Below, in pieces: positions 45,242 through 54,109 of a DNA stretch of 64,000 nt. The DNA is from Neovahlkampfia damariscottae (Eukaryota; Heterolobosea; Selenaionea; Neovahlkampfiida; Neovahlkampfiidae): contig JABLTG010000070.1 in NCBI GenBank assembly GCA_016618085.1, positions 31,794-95,793 on the forward strand, given 5' to 3'. The notes under the pieces are model-generated. The model made no database searches. It was not told where the DNA came from and saw only the letters and a list, made by a program, of their open reading frames with translations. The translations under genes were made by a program, and so were the position numbers. Every line of letters starts with the position of its first letter. Positions within the stretch are counted from its first letter, which is position 1.

Positions 45242-48200
45242 ATGAAGCGATTGCTCACTCAAATAAAAACAAAATCGACAACTGCAAAATCAAAAAAAGA
45301 AATTGACCAAATTGTAAAACAATTAAAACTCAAAGCTATCACTGGACACAGCATTAAGGAAATTGAAAAAGATAAAATCCTCCTTCAAAACTTTACACTT
45401 GATGATTCATTAAAAGCTTTTGTTCAACAAGATTTTCAAAACGAATCAATTTTCGTTCCAACGGATACTTTTTATTCAAGACACACTCAAACCTTCGAAG
45501 ATGAAGATACCAAAAAAATGCTTGAAACTTTGAATCTCATATCAGTTGATGAACTTATTCTCAAAACAGTACCTCAACAAATTTATAACCCAGATGGTTT
45601 AAAACTTGGAGATACAAGAGCAAGAGGAGAAACTGAACTTTTAGAAGAAACAAAATTAATAGGACAAAAGAATAAGCTTTTAAAAACATTTATTGGAACA
45701 GGTTATTACAACACCTTTTTACCAAATGTTATCTTAAGAAATGTTTTAGAAGACCCTGGTTGGTACACTGCTTATACACCTTATCAAGCAGAAATTTCAC
45801 AAGGAAGATTAGAGGCTTTAATTAATTATCAAACAATGATCACTGATTTAACTGGTTTAGAAGTTTCAAATGCTTCTTTATTAGATGAGGCTACAGCTGC
45901 TGCAGAAGCAATGACGATGTGTTATGATGGAAAAGAAAAAAACTTTTTTGCTTCAAATAAACTTCATCCACAAACTCTTAGTGTTTTAAAAACAAGAGCT
46001 GATGGTATTGGAATGAATTTAATTATTGGTGATCATAAAAATTTCACACAAAAAGTTTGTGGTGGTATTGTTCAATATCCTGATACAGATGGAAACATTA
46101 AAGACTTTACAGATTTTATTCAAAAAATTCATGATCAAAAAGGTGTTGCAATTTGTGCAACTGATTTACTTGCTTTAACAATTTTGAAACCACCAGGTGA
46201 AATTGGATTTGATATTTCAATTGGTACAAATCAAAGATTTGGTATTCCACTTGGATTTGGTGGCCCTCATGCAGGTTTTATTTCTGTTGTAGATAAATTA
46301 AAAAGAAAATTACCTGGTAGAATTATTGGAGTTGCTCAAGATAAACACGGAGATATTGCTTATAGAATGTCCCTTCAAACAAGAGAACAACATATTAGAA
46401 GAGAAAGAGCAACAAGTAATATTTGTACTGCTCAAGCGTTATTAGCCATTGCTTCACAATTTTATGCAATGTATCATGGACCAAAAGGATTAAAAAAAAT
46501 TGCTGAAAATACTCATAAAAAAGCAGTTCTTCTTTCAAAAGTCTTGAATGTAGATAATGAAGTTTTCTTTGATACTCTTCGTGTGAAAGTTGATAATGCA
46601 AATCAAATTCATAAAAAAGCGGTAAAATCTGGATATAACTTTAAACATATCGATAATAAAACAATTGGTATTTCTGTTGATGAAACAACTTCATTGACTG
46701 ACATTAGAAATATTTTTAAAATATTTGGAATCAAAAAATCAGTTGAAGAATTAGGTTTTGGAACTCATAATATCATTGCAAACTCACCATTCAGAAGAAA
46801 CTCAGAATTTTTAACTCATCCAATTTTTAACAAATATCACACAGAACATGAACTTCAAAGATATATTTTCAAATTGAAATCAAAAGATATTGCTTTAAAT
46901 CAATCAATGATACCATTAGGATCATGCACAATGAAACTCAATGCAACAGCTGAATTGATGCCATTCACTTGGAAAGAATTTAACTCTTTACATCCATTCA
47001 TTCCAAAAGATCAATCAAAAGGATATCAACACATTCTCAGAGAATTGACACATGACTTATGTGAAATAACAGGATTTGATGGTATGTCATTTCAACCAAA
47101 TGCTGGATCACAAGGTGAATATGCAGGTTTATTGGCTATCCGTCATTATCAAAAGTCAATTGGAGAAGGCCATCGTGATGTTTGTTTAATTCCATCATCT
47201 GCTCATGGAACAAATCCTGCATCTGCTGCTATGGCTTCATTAAAGATTGTTGTTGTAAAAACAAAAGAAAATGGATTTGTTGATGTTGATGATTTGAAAT
47301 CTCTTGCTGAAAAACACAAAGATAATTTATCATGTTTAATGATTACTTATCCATCAACATTTGGTGTTTATGAAGAATCAATCAAAGATATTTGTCAAAC
47401 CATTCATGATAACGGTGGTCAAGTTTATATGGATGGTGCTAATATGAATGCTCAAGTTGGTCTTACAAGTCCAGGATCCATTGGAGCGGATGTTTGTCAT
47501 TTAAATTTACATAAAACATTCTGTATTCCTCATGGTGGTGGTGGTCCAGGTGTTGGTCCAATAGGTGTTAAAAAACACTTAAAAAAATTTTTACCAAGCC
47601 ATTGCAAACAAAATTTAGGAACACAAGGACCAGCTGTCAGCGCAGCTCCTTTTGGGAGTGCATCGGTTCTTTTAGTGACATATATGTACATCAAACTTAT
47701 GGGATCAACAGGTTTGAGAAAATCAACAAAAATGGCAATCTTAAATGCAAATTACATGGCTAAAAGATTAGAACCATATTTTGATATTGTTTATACAGGT
47801 ATCAATGGAACAGTTGCACATGAATTTATCATTGATACAAGACCATTCAAATCACATGGAATTGAAGCTGCAGATGTCGCTAAACGTTTAATGGATTATG
47901 GTTTTCATGCACCAACAAACTCATTTCCAATTCCAAACACTTTAATGATTGAACCAACTGAATCCGAAACAAAAGAAGAAATGGATCGTTATTGTGATGC
48001 TTTAATTTCTATCAGAAAAGAAATTGATGAAATCATTGAAGGAAAATACACAAAAGAAGATAATGTTCTTGTTAATGCTCCACACACTTGTAAATATATC
48101 ACTTCGACCACATGGGAACATGAATATTCAAGAGAAAAAGCTGCATTCCCTGCAGATTGGTTATACAATTACAAATATTGGCCTTCAGTTGCTAGAATTG

Positions 48201-48265
48201 ATGAAGGAAAGGCTGATAGAAATTTAATCTGTACTTGTCCTCCAATTGAATCATACACTCAATAA
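45242..48265 (+). CDS. GLDC: Glycine dehydrogenase (decarboxylating), P-protein
   Basis: Intronless gene of 1007 residues. It is the PLP-dependent first enzyme of the mitochondrial glycine cleavage system, which decarboxylates glycine and passes aminomethyl to the H-protein. The N-terminus is Lys/Thr-rich and presequence-like but unusually long: about 80 residues before the conserved TFYSRHTQTFEDEDTKKML. Motifs: SLLDEATAAAEAMTM, FGIPLGFGGPHAGFISVV, ATSNICTAQALLAIA, SMIPLGSCTMKLNAT, SAHGTNPASAAMAS and the PLP-lysine loop CHLNLHKTFCIPHGGGGPG (Lys near residue 757). The C-terminus is complete. It implies a mitochondrion with one-carbon metabolism. It is among the longest uninterrupted genes here and lacks the introns typical of its neighbours. 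Confidence 0.97.
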   Translation: MKRLLTQIKTKSTTAKSKKEIDQIVKQLKLKAITGHSIKEIEKDKILLQNFTLDDSLKAFVQQDFQNESIFVPTDTFYSRHTQTFEDEDTKKMLETLNLISVDELILKTVPQQIYNPDGLKLGDTRARGETELLEETKLIGQKNKLLKTFIGTGYYNTFLPNVILRNVLEDPGWYTAYTPYQAEISQGRLEALINYQTMITDLTGLEVSNASLLDEATAAAEAMTMCYDGKEKNFFASNKLHPQTLSVLKTRADGIGMNLIIGDHKNFTQKVCGGIVQYPDTDGNIKDFTDFIQKIHDQKGVAICATDLLALTILKPPGEIGFDISIGTNQRFGIPLGFGGPHAGFISVVDKLKRKLPGRIIGVAQDKHGDIAYRMSLQTREQHIRRERATSNICTAQALLAIASQFYAMYHGPKGLKKIAENTHKKAVLLSKVLNVDNEVFFDTLRVKVDNANQIHKKAVKSGYNFKHIDNKTIGISVDETTSLTDIRNIFKIFGIKKSVEELGFGTHNIIANSPFRRNSEFLTHPIFNKYHTEHELQRYIFKLKSKDIALNQSMIPLGSCTMKLNATAELMPFTWKEFNSLHPFIPKDQSKGYQHILRELTHDLCEITGFDGMSFQPNAGSQGEYAGLLAIRHYQKSIGEGHRDVCLIPSSAHGTNPASAAMASLKIVVVKTKENGFVDVDDLKSLAEKHKDNLSCLMITYPSTFGVYEESIKDICQTIHDNGGQVYMDGANMNAQVGLTSPGSIGADVCHLNLHKTFCIPHGGGGPGVGPIGVKKHLKKFLPSHCKQNLGTQGPAVSAAPFGSASVLLVTYMYIKLMGSTGLRKSTKMAILNANYMAKRLEPYFDIVYTGINGTVAHEFIIDTRPFKSHGIEAADVAKRLMDYGFHAPTNSFPIPNTLMIEPTESETKEEMDRYCDALISIRKEIDEIIEGKYTKEDNVLVNAPHTCKYITSTTWEHEYSREKAAFPADWLYNYKYWPSVARIDEGKADRNLICTCPPIESYTQ

Positions 48266-48330
48266 ATTGATTCAAAACTAAATTATTTATTTTTTTTTAA
48301 ATGTCATCTTTTGTCCTGTCCAATCAAACA

Positions 48331-49442
48331 ATGTCGGAAAATAAAACAACAGAATCTCCGATTGTTGTCACAGGTTCAAAGAAAGAAAAATTAACAACAT
48401 TTTAGGAGCAAATGGTTTCATAGCTTCACATATAATAGAACAACTACTTTCAAATGGATACAAAGTAAAAGGAACAACTCGAACTTTGGAAGAATCAAAA
48501 ATTGAACACCTTAAGAAATTCAAAAATTCTGAAAATTTACAACTTTTAAAGGCTAATTTAACAGAAGAAAATTCATTTGATGAAGTCATAAAAGATTCTG
48601 AGTTTGTTATGCACGTAGCCAGTCCTTTCACTTTTTCTTTCAAAGATGCAAAAAAAGAAATTCTTAATCCAGCTATAAATGGAACTTTATCAATATTAAA
48701 TTCATGTTTAAAATCCAAATCTGTCAAAAGAGTAGTTTTGACTTCATCAACATACGCAATGGTTGATATTGTTGATAAAAAAAAAACTTACACGGAAAAT
48801 GATTGGAATGAAACATCTTCATTAACAGATAACCCATATGCTTATAGTAAAACTATGGCTGAAAAAGAAGCTTGGAAATTCATGGATGAAAAAAAACCAC
48901 ATTTTGATTTGATTGTTATTAATCCATCAATGGTATTAGGACCTGGTCATAAATCATCTTTATCACAATCACAAGAAATTATTTTAGATATTCTTAATGG
49001 AAAACATCCAGTTCTGATTGATTTAATTTTTAATATTGTTGATGTTAGAGATGTAGCAAAAAGTCATATTATTGCAATTAGAAATGAAAATTTGAAAGGA
49101 AGATATCTTTGTATGAATAAAAGTACACATATTAAAGATGTTTGTGGTTGCATATCAAAGAATTTTAATGATGTATCAGTGCCAACGACAGATGTAATTT
49201 TTTTAGTTTTTTTTACTCATCATTTTCAGATGTCTGGAACGTTTGGTTCTTGGACTATGTATATGATGTCTTATACTTTAGGCAGTATGGGATCAGAATT
49301 AAGAAAAAATTTAGGAATCACAACAAAAATGAATAACAAAAAAATCAAGAATGACATGAACATTGAATTTATTGATGTTGAAAAAACTTTAGTTGACACA
49401 GTTCAATATTTGAAAGATTTTGATTTCATTTCGAAAAAATAA
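48331..49442 (+). CDS. Extended SDR oxidoreductase (dihydroflavonol-4-reductase / cinnamoyl-CoA reductase type)
   Basis: Three exons (48331-48373, 48406-49193, 49230-49442; introns 32 and 36 nt) give 347 residues. The nucleotide-binding motif is restored by splicing: IVVTGANGFIASHIIEQLL. The catalytic YxxxK occurs in NPYAYSKTMAEKEAWKF, the Ser in VVLTSSTYAM, and a DVRDVAKSHI motif follows. These NADPH reductases act on aldehydes or ketones of many kinds; the substrate is unknown and a flavonoid role is not implied. Intron 2 is 36 nt with no in-frame stop, so reading through it also leaves an open frame. A TCCAATC box is about 10 bp upstream of the ATG. Confidence 0.88.
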
Positions 49443-49530
49443 CAATCAAAATATGAAATATTTCCTTTGTGTCAATATCTATTTTTTTTTCCAAATCCAA
49501 TAAAATGAAATCAATTTTTTTTGACTTGAT

Positions 49531-50628
49531 TTAAACTTTACCCAAGTTCAGCATACCAAATGAGCTCTTTGGGTAGCTTTTTTCTTGTGATAAATTGTGC
49601 AATACTCTTGTCCAAGCAATCCAACCGGACCATGAAATTCTCTTGTCCCATTGTGTTCCCCATTTGAATAATAAATCTAATGCTTTCAATGATTCATTTT
49701 CTGCATGATCAAAATTTCCTAAAATCAAATGTGCTTGAGCCAATAAAATTTTAGGTTCTGCAATAAATGGATTTAACAAACAAACTTGATTCAATTGTTC
49801 AATAATCTTGTTAGAATGTTGATCTGTTCTTTTGATTACAGTAATATCCCAGTATAAATCTCTTGCTTCTAATTCATCTTTTTCTGATATAACTGAGGAG
49901 CAATCATCAAAAATCGGAGGTAGTGCAGTATTTTCATTTGCCGAATTTTTGACCAAAGCACCCATTTTTGAAATTGATGACATGATCAAAGCAGGCTTTA
50001 ATTCACCTGGAAACAAGAAATTTGGTCTATTTCCTTCGAAATAATTTTTTCCATTTTTGTTTTCGAAAATTTCATCTTGCCAAGAATGCCATTGTTCTGG
50101 AAAATCAGCCATCGTTAAAATCAAAAAATCAACAATTCTGTCTCTTTTGATCTCTAAATATTCATTGGTTTTGATATGTTTCATTGTTATAATATCAGGA
50201 ACTTGTGTTAAATTTTGTTTTAACAATTTTTCAAAGATCAACTCTTGACGATTAATAGTACAACTGAAAAAAAAGTTTTTTTTTTAAAAAAAAACAACTT
50301 ACAATTCATAAACTAAATTTTCTGCTTCTTCACCAATTTCTTTGGTTAATAACTCTCTGTTTGCTGTTTTGAAGATGGAAAGGTTTACGTAACTGTTTGA
50401 GTACGCAGAGTGGAATAAACCACATCTATTTAAAGATTCTCTTTGATTCCATAAAGTCAACATTTTCCAAACAGATATCAAATGTTCTTCAAAAGTACCT
50501 TTCTTATGCCAGCATTCGTTTGCTCCTTGTTTTGCAAGTAGTTTAATCAAAGAAGGCATTTTTTTGTCAATCTTTTTGTAGTCTTCTTTCAGTAGATGAG
50601 AAACTCTCTTTGGTATTTTCAACTTCAT
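49531..50628 (-). CDS. Conserved eukaryotic protein with DUF6817-like domain
   Basis: Two exons (50628-50303 and 50263-49531; intron 39 nt) give 352 residues. The N-terminal domain has GTFEEHLISVWKMLTLWNQ, CGLFHSAYSNSYVNLSIF and GEEAENLVYEFCTINRQEL; this His-rich helical pattern is the DUF6817 domain of plants, algae and protists, reminiscent of HD-domain folds. The C-terminal half has a TPR-like helical end (FIAEPKILLAQAHLILGNF, ENESLKALDLLFKWG). The biochemical function is not known. The ATG at 50628 is used; ATTGGAT lies 16 bp upstream. Confidence 0.7.
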
Positions 50629-50743
50629 CTTCAAATCAAATTTATCCAATCAAATACTATCAAGGTTTGAGGTTGAAACAAGAATTCTTTGACTGTAAAT
50701 TTTTTAATTTAGACTGATTTTTGTTTTGCTTAACTTTTAACAA

Positions 50744-52198
50744 ATGTACTCCATTGAAGAAGAAGAACAAATTTTTGTTCCAACAGAAATTATATTATTG
50801 ATATTTGAATATTTACCTGATGATTTTTTATTGACAGATTTACAGAATACATCATTAATTTTTGAAATTTTAATAAAACTCAAAAAAAAAAGAAAAATAA
50901 TATTTTGTGAATTCTCCGACTCAACCATTTTTAAATTAACAACAAATTATGAAGACATTTCAGATATTTCAATAATAGGAGATTTTGTTGATTCATCTGA
51001 AACTCATTTAACTCACCGTGGTTTGTATCAATTATTGGAAACAAAAAATTTGAACCGTTTAGAGTTTAGAAATATCTCATTTGGTTTTGAAAGTGTAAAT
51101 TGTTTAAGTTATAAATCTTTGAAAGAATTATCTTTGATTGATTGCAAAATTGATTTTGATGATCCTGTATTTGATCAAGGAGATGAAATTGAATTATTTG
51201 AAACATTGGAAATTCTGGTGTCACCAAATGCAGAAATAGTCAAATATTTTAAAAAATTACGGAAATTGACAGTATATACATCTGATAGAATGGCACCAGA
51301 TCTTTCTCATTTGAAGAATTTGGAAGAATTTACAATCATTGGATTTCAAGGAAATTCAACGCTGAACTTTCGATTTCTGTTGAGTTTAATTCATCAATTG
51401 AATAATTTAACATTTATAAATTGTGCTGTTCCTCTCAGAATAGCGAATTTTGTTTCTGCTGCATTTAGTTTGAAGGAGTTGAATTTTGTTGGAGGAACAA
51501 AAATAGTTGGTGAAAAAAATTATGATGGACTAGATCAATTCTACAAACCCAATGAATTATTTGATTTAATAGATGAAAAGAGTTCAATTGAAATCTTAAG
51601 ATTTCATGGGATTTCTTTTATGACCGAATCAACTTTGAGCAATATGGCCATTTGTTTTCCAAAATTGAAGTTCATTTCTTTGATTAATCAAAACATCAAA
51701 GCCATTTCAAATTTAAAATTTTGTGAAAATGTTGTTGTTAAAGATATAAATTCAACCAATTCATTTCTTTCCTCATTTTCAGGCTCACACAATGAACCTC
51801 AGAAAAAATTGAAAAAGAGTTTCATTTTTTGTAAACACTGTAAAATACTTGTAAATAAAAAACAATACATTAAGCACATAAAAAATCATTGGAACGAAGA
51901 TAATCACTATTATTGCCCGAATTTGGAGTGTAAATTCGAAGGGAAGACATTTTCTGATGTTTCAAAGCATTTGATAAATTGTCAACATTATCGGATTATT
52001 TGCCACGGATGCAAAGAAGAAATAGAATACAGCAATTATAAAAATCATATTTGCAAAGGAAATAATAGTTGTTTTCAAATCAAAAAGGTTAAATTGTCCA
52101 AATTCTACAAAGAAAAAAATGGGAAAATGATTGAGGGAATATATAAACTGTTAGACGTGGAAAATGACACAATTTTGAGATGGAGAAGAAGATATTAA
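50744..52198 (+). CDS. F-box-like / leucine-rich repeat / zinc-finger protein
   Basis: Single exon, 484 residues. Residues ~9-45 (FVPTEIILLIFEYLPDDFLL) have the F-box signature of P-x-E-I-x-x-x-I-F-x-x-L-P. Residues ~60-340 form irregular leucine-rich repeats (LNRLEFRNISFGFESVNC, LSLIDCKIDFDDP, LTFINCAVPLRIA), as in FBXL proteins. A C-terminal Cys/His cluster follows (FCKHCKILVNKKQYIKHIKN, CPNLECKFEG, HLINCQHY, CHGCKEEIEYSNYKNH), which forms three or four zinc fingers of C2H2/TRAF-like spacing. The combination suggests an SCF ubiquitin-ligase substrate adaptor in which the LRR or fingers bind the target. It converges with the G-alpha/F-box gene, 19 bp between stops. The LRR assignment is moderate, the F-box and fingers good. 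Confidence 0.72.
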   Translation: MYSIEEEEQIFVPTEIILLIFEYLPDDFLLTDLQNTSLIFEILIKLKKKRKIIFCEFSDSTIFKLTTNYEDISDISIIGDFVDSSETHLTHRGLYQLLETKNLNRLEFRNISFGFESVNCLSYKSLKELSLIDCKIDFDDPVFDQGDEIELFETLEILVSPNAEIVKYFKKLRKLTVYTSDRMAPDLSHLKNLEEFTIIGFQGNSTLNFRFLLSLIHQLNNLTFINCAVPLRIANFVSAAFSLKELNFVGGTKIVGEKNYDGLDQFYKPNELFDLIDEKSSIEILRFHGISFMTESTLSNMAICFPKLKFISLINQNIKAISNLKFCENVVVKDINSTNSFLSSFSGSHNEPQKKLKKSFIFCKHCKILVNKKQYIKHIKNHWNEDNHYYCPNLECKFEGKTFSDVSKHLINCQHYRIICHGCKEEIEYSNYKNHICKGNNSCFQIKKVKLSKFYKEKNGKMIEGIYKLLDVENDTILRWRRRY

Positions 52199-52217
52199 AA
52201 AAAAACAATAATTAAAG

Positions 52218-53701
52218 TCATTTTTGTTTTTCAATTTTCTCTTCCTTTTTTGGAAGCATCATATTCAAATGATATTGTTTGATTTTTTCAATCGACAAAA
52301 TATCTTCAATAGTTGAAAGTATAACTTCACTAAATTCATCTCCAATAGCACATGTTTTGTAAGTCTCTCTAATTTTATTATTTGTCACCTCAGAATATTT
52401 CTGCATTAAATATTTTTCAGAATTTTCTACAATATGTTTACATTGAAGATAGTAGGTTTTCCACATGTTAAATATCCTTTCCGATTCAGAATAAACAGAC
52501 TTTACTTTATCAATTCTCAATTCAGGATCATACTTCAAGCATAAATTCATCCAAACATTATTAGAATTGGAAGAACGATGAAACAAGTTACAAACTCTGG
52601 TAATTCTACATAAATCTCCACCTCCGAGATATGAAAATATTTCATATAATTCATCTTCTGATAAATCTGTGACTTTGATTTTGTTTGTTGGTTTTTTAGT
52701 CAATTCAAATGAAATATTTCTTTTGATTTTGAAAGAGGATAATTTTGGACTGTGCAAAAAGAAATTATCTTCATCTCTTTTTAATTCTTTTGGACAATCT
52801 GGAAAGCAACAACTTATATCTTGTTTTTGAATTTCTTCTGCAAAAACGTCTCGTTTATTGAAATATAGATAGAATGGTATATCTGTTATTTCATCCAAAT
52901 GAGTCATTTGATTCACCACTTCCTTTTGATGAAATAAAGATTTTAGTAAATTTAATTGATCTTGAACTTTATTTTCACCTAAAGTTTCATACATTTCTTC
53001 GTTGTATTGTGATAGGGCAGAAACAAAAATGGCAGCAGCTACTGGAACTTCTTTTTCAAATTCAAAATGCCATTTTTTTCTTTCATTTATTTGACCTCCA
53101 GTGTCTACAACAATGAACTCTTGATTTTTATATTTGAAACTGAATTCTGATAAACCTGTAGTTTTTCTGTAGCATCTTAGAATATCCATTTTGGTCATTT
53201 CTTCAAATTCTTGAATATGATTCACTCTTTTAAGCATATAAGAACAGGAATCTCCAAGTAAATGCTCATGATTAGTTTCTAAAATACTCAGGAACTTTTT
53301 GTCCAACATTAATATATTTATTGCGTCTCGAACATCATTGTTCCAATATTTTTGTCCTCCGTTCACATAAAGAGTAGGTATTTCTATTTCATCAATATAA
53401 GATAATATTTCTTCTGTTTTTAAGTCAAATGTAGGTTTAATATTTTTATAAGCTTCATAAGCTTTTTTGAAATGTATTAAAATTTGACTTTTCAAATCTT
53501 CAGTGAATTTTGGATTCTTATCAAAGAGATATTTGAATTGTTTGAAAGTTGTTGATTTTCCTGTTTTTATTAATTTTCTTTTTTTTTTTTACCGACTTCA
53601 CCAGAACCTAACAGAACAATTTTTATCGGATGGTCAACTTTTGTGTTCAAAATTTCTTTTTTTATTTCTTTTGATGTTTTTTTGACATGTTGTTGACCCA
53701 T
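52218..53701 (-). CDS. Heterotrimeric G-protein alpha subunit with an F-box inserted in the GTPase domain
   Basis: Two exons (53701-53593 and 53560-52218; intron 32 nt inside the P-loop codon) give 483 residues. G-alpha motifs in order: MGQ start (possible myristoylation), P-loop LGSGEVGKSTT (32-41), switch I DILRCYRKTTGL, switch II VVDTGGQINERKKW (Gln193 kept), FYLYFNKRDVF (NKxD at 271-274) and TCAIGD (about 439). Between CCFPDC, the normal FPEY position, and YYLQCKHIVENSEKYLMQKY (helix before TCA) sits an extra ~120 residues with an F-box at about 334-376: VTDLSEDELYEIFSYLGG, RITRVCNLF, NVWMNLCLKY. At the arginine-finger position a Tyr is found with Arg one residue later; switch II has Ile for Arg. 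The C-terminus is a Lys/Glu tail, not the usual receptor-binding end. ATTGG is about 25 bp upstream. Confidence 0.85.
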
Positions 53702-54109
53702 CACAACACAACAAAAATTAGTCTATTGGACAATTTTAACCCGAAGAAAATTAAAGTAAAAACATTGGTATCGAATCATTTTATTCAAAAACAATAAAAG
53801 AACCTTTAAACATATTTGTTACATCTGGCATCAGTTGGTATGGACACAGAGGAGAGTGGAACATGTACAATTTGGTCAGAAAAATGATGAAAAAGTGATC
53901 ACTGTACTGTCTCTTTGTAATTTTTTATCAATGCACTCAGCATCCACCAAATTTTTTGCTTTCTCTTCTTTTTCCTTGAGAAAGTTCATATTTTAATTTT
54001 TCAGATCTTGTGAAACATCTAACTTCTAAAAATCTTTGTTGACGGTGCAAAGATCAAAGTACATTATATCATTCTTGTGATTCTCTTATGTTGGAAAAAA
54101 TATGAATGG
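53702..54109. other. Intergenic stretch with a possible orphan exon on the minus strand
   Basis: About 400 bp between two minus-strand genes. On the minus strand a candidate 29-nt GT-AG intron near 54059-54031, followed by about 90 nt of open frame, would encode EVRCFTRSEKLKYELSQ and end GGC-stop. No upstream ATG in frame and no promoter box support it. A second frame nearby (MNFLKEKEEKAKN..., 37 codons) is equally weak. It may be 3' UTR of the upstream gene plus promoter of the G-alpha gene, or a decayed gene. Confidence 0.3.
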
